Below are positions 53,696 through 53,876 of a stretch of 53,876 bases of DNA, piece by piece. The translations under genes were made by a program, and so were the position numbers. The DNA comes from an uncultured Paracoccaceae bacterium (GTDB taxonomy: Bacteria > Pseudomonadota > Alphaproteobacteria > Rhodobacterales > Rhodobacteraceae). The number at the start of each line of letters is the position of its first letter. Within the stretch, counting starts at the first letter, position 1. The notes under the pieces are model-generated. The model did no database searches. It was not told the DNA's origin and saw only the letters and a list, made by a program, of their open reading frames with translations. The stretch covers positions 1 through 53,876 of the forward strand of contig CANMPL010000013.1 of NCBI GenBank assembly GCA_947499715.1, in the 5' to 3' direction.

Positions 53696-53876
53696 GGGGA
53701 GTGGAAAGAATGTGGGGATCAAGCCGCGCGAAGCTGTCCTTTGCCAAGCCTTCCATCCAGGACTGCGGCCCTGACTGTTGCCACTCGGTGAGCACCTTGC
53801 GGTGACCAGCGCATTCGGCGTTTCTTGCTCATGCGAGCGTTGGCTATGTCATTCACTAGACCTTCTGCTCGCGATG
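53696..53876 (-). mobile_element. Right end of an ISKra4-type insertion sequence (second, inverted copy)
   Basis: The reverse complement of this segment matches window positions 1-181 with 9 differences, none in the first 77 bases. The transposase C-terminus ends with a stop at 53719-53721 and the inverted repeat lies at 53696-53717. Its body lies outside the window, to the right. Eight of the nine differences are silent. Confidence 0.72.

Noticed and set aside
53448-53795. Open frame of 115 codons at the right end
   Set aside because: It runs across the IS end and its inverted repeat in a frame different from the transposase, and has no family features.

Overview
The window looks like a piece of an alphaproteobacterial genome, most likely a marine Rhodobacterales (Roseobacter-group) accessory replicon or genomic island. 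The grounds are the gene families and their company: an aapJQMP general amino-acid transporter, a DmdA/GcvT-like methyltransferase, a TRAP dicarboxylate-type transporter, a fused indolepyruvate ferredoxin oxidoreductase-type enzyme, a TIGR03032-type protein beside an RTX/FG-GAP protein, and many different insertion sequences. I saw no rRNA, tRNA, CRISPR array, replication, partition or conjugation genes. Both ends stop inside two oppositely oriented, about 95% identical ends of an ISKra4-type insertion sequence, so the window is probably a whole contig that broke at a repeat.

Layout. (1) 0.3-11.1 kb: a catabolic locus. A minus-strand operon (PanB-like enzyme, Rieske oxygenase, DmdA/GcvT-like methyltransferase, ferredoxin, GntR regulator) diverges from a plus-strand set (large fused 2-oxoacid:ferredoxin oxidoreductase and TRAP transporter dctQ-dctM-dctP). 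A perfect 16-bp AT-rich palindrome lies between them. (2) 11.2-12.4 kb: the 5' stub of a molybdopterin oxidoreductase gene cut by a truncated ISKra4 element. (3) 12.5-16.3 kb: a LysR regulator divergent from three consecutive exported metallo-beta-lactamase-fold proteins. (4) 16.5-17.3 kb: an IS6-family element. (5) 17.6-21.1 kb: a periplasmic binding protein and a membrane GGDEF-EAL protein. (6) 21.5-25.4 kb: a TIGR03032-type protein and a 907-residue RTX/VCBS/seven-bladed FG-GAP protein. (7) 25.7-27.3 kb: an IS3-family element abutting the C-terminal remnant of an IS481 transposase. (8) 27.3-39.9 kb: galT and a ROK regulator divergent from a long, tightly packed run: ABC transporter, glycerophosphodiester phosphodiesterase, a LacI half-protein, a HAD-methyltransferase fusion, a Na/Pi cotransporter, a NUDIX hydrolase, a MazG-like pyrophosphohydrolase and an SDR. 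(9) 40.1-40.6 kb: an IS3 pseudogene. (10) 40.9-53.2 kb: a serine/amino-acid locus. One arm runs aapJ-aapQ-aapM-aapP-Na/Pi cotransporter-LuxR response regulator-sdaA. The divergent arm carries a SerB-like HAD protein, an AapJ-like binding protein and a hybrid histidine kinase, all overlapping by ATGA/GTGA.

How the genes may work together. Region 10 is the best candidate for an undescribed system. A periplasmic AapJ-like protein plus hybrid kinase would sense an amino acid and, through the LuxR regulator, control uptake (Aap), deamination of serine to pyruvate (SdaA) and possibly phosphate handling (SerB-like protein, Na/Pi transporter). The SerB-like protein has DMEAT where the family has DxDxT, so it may be a regulatory or altered enzyme. 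Region 1 reads as demethylation of an imported carboxylate with transfer of one-carbon units to folate. Its PanB homologue has lost two metal-site residues known from E. coli PanB, which suggests a different reaction. Region 8 reads as uptake and breakdown of a phosphodiester (possibly galactose-containing), with phosphate export and nucleotide clean-up genes. These pathway readings are inference from gene content and order.
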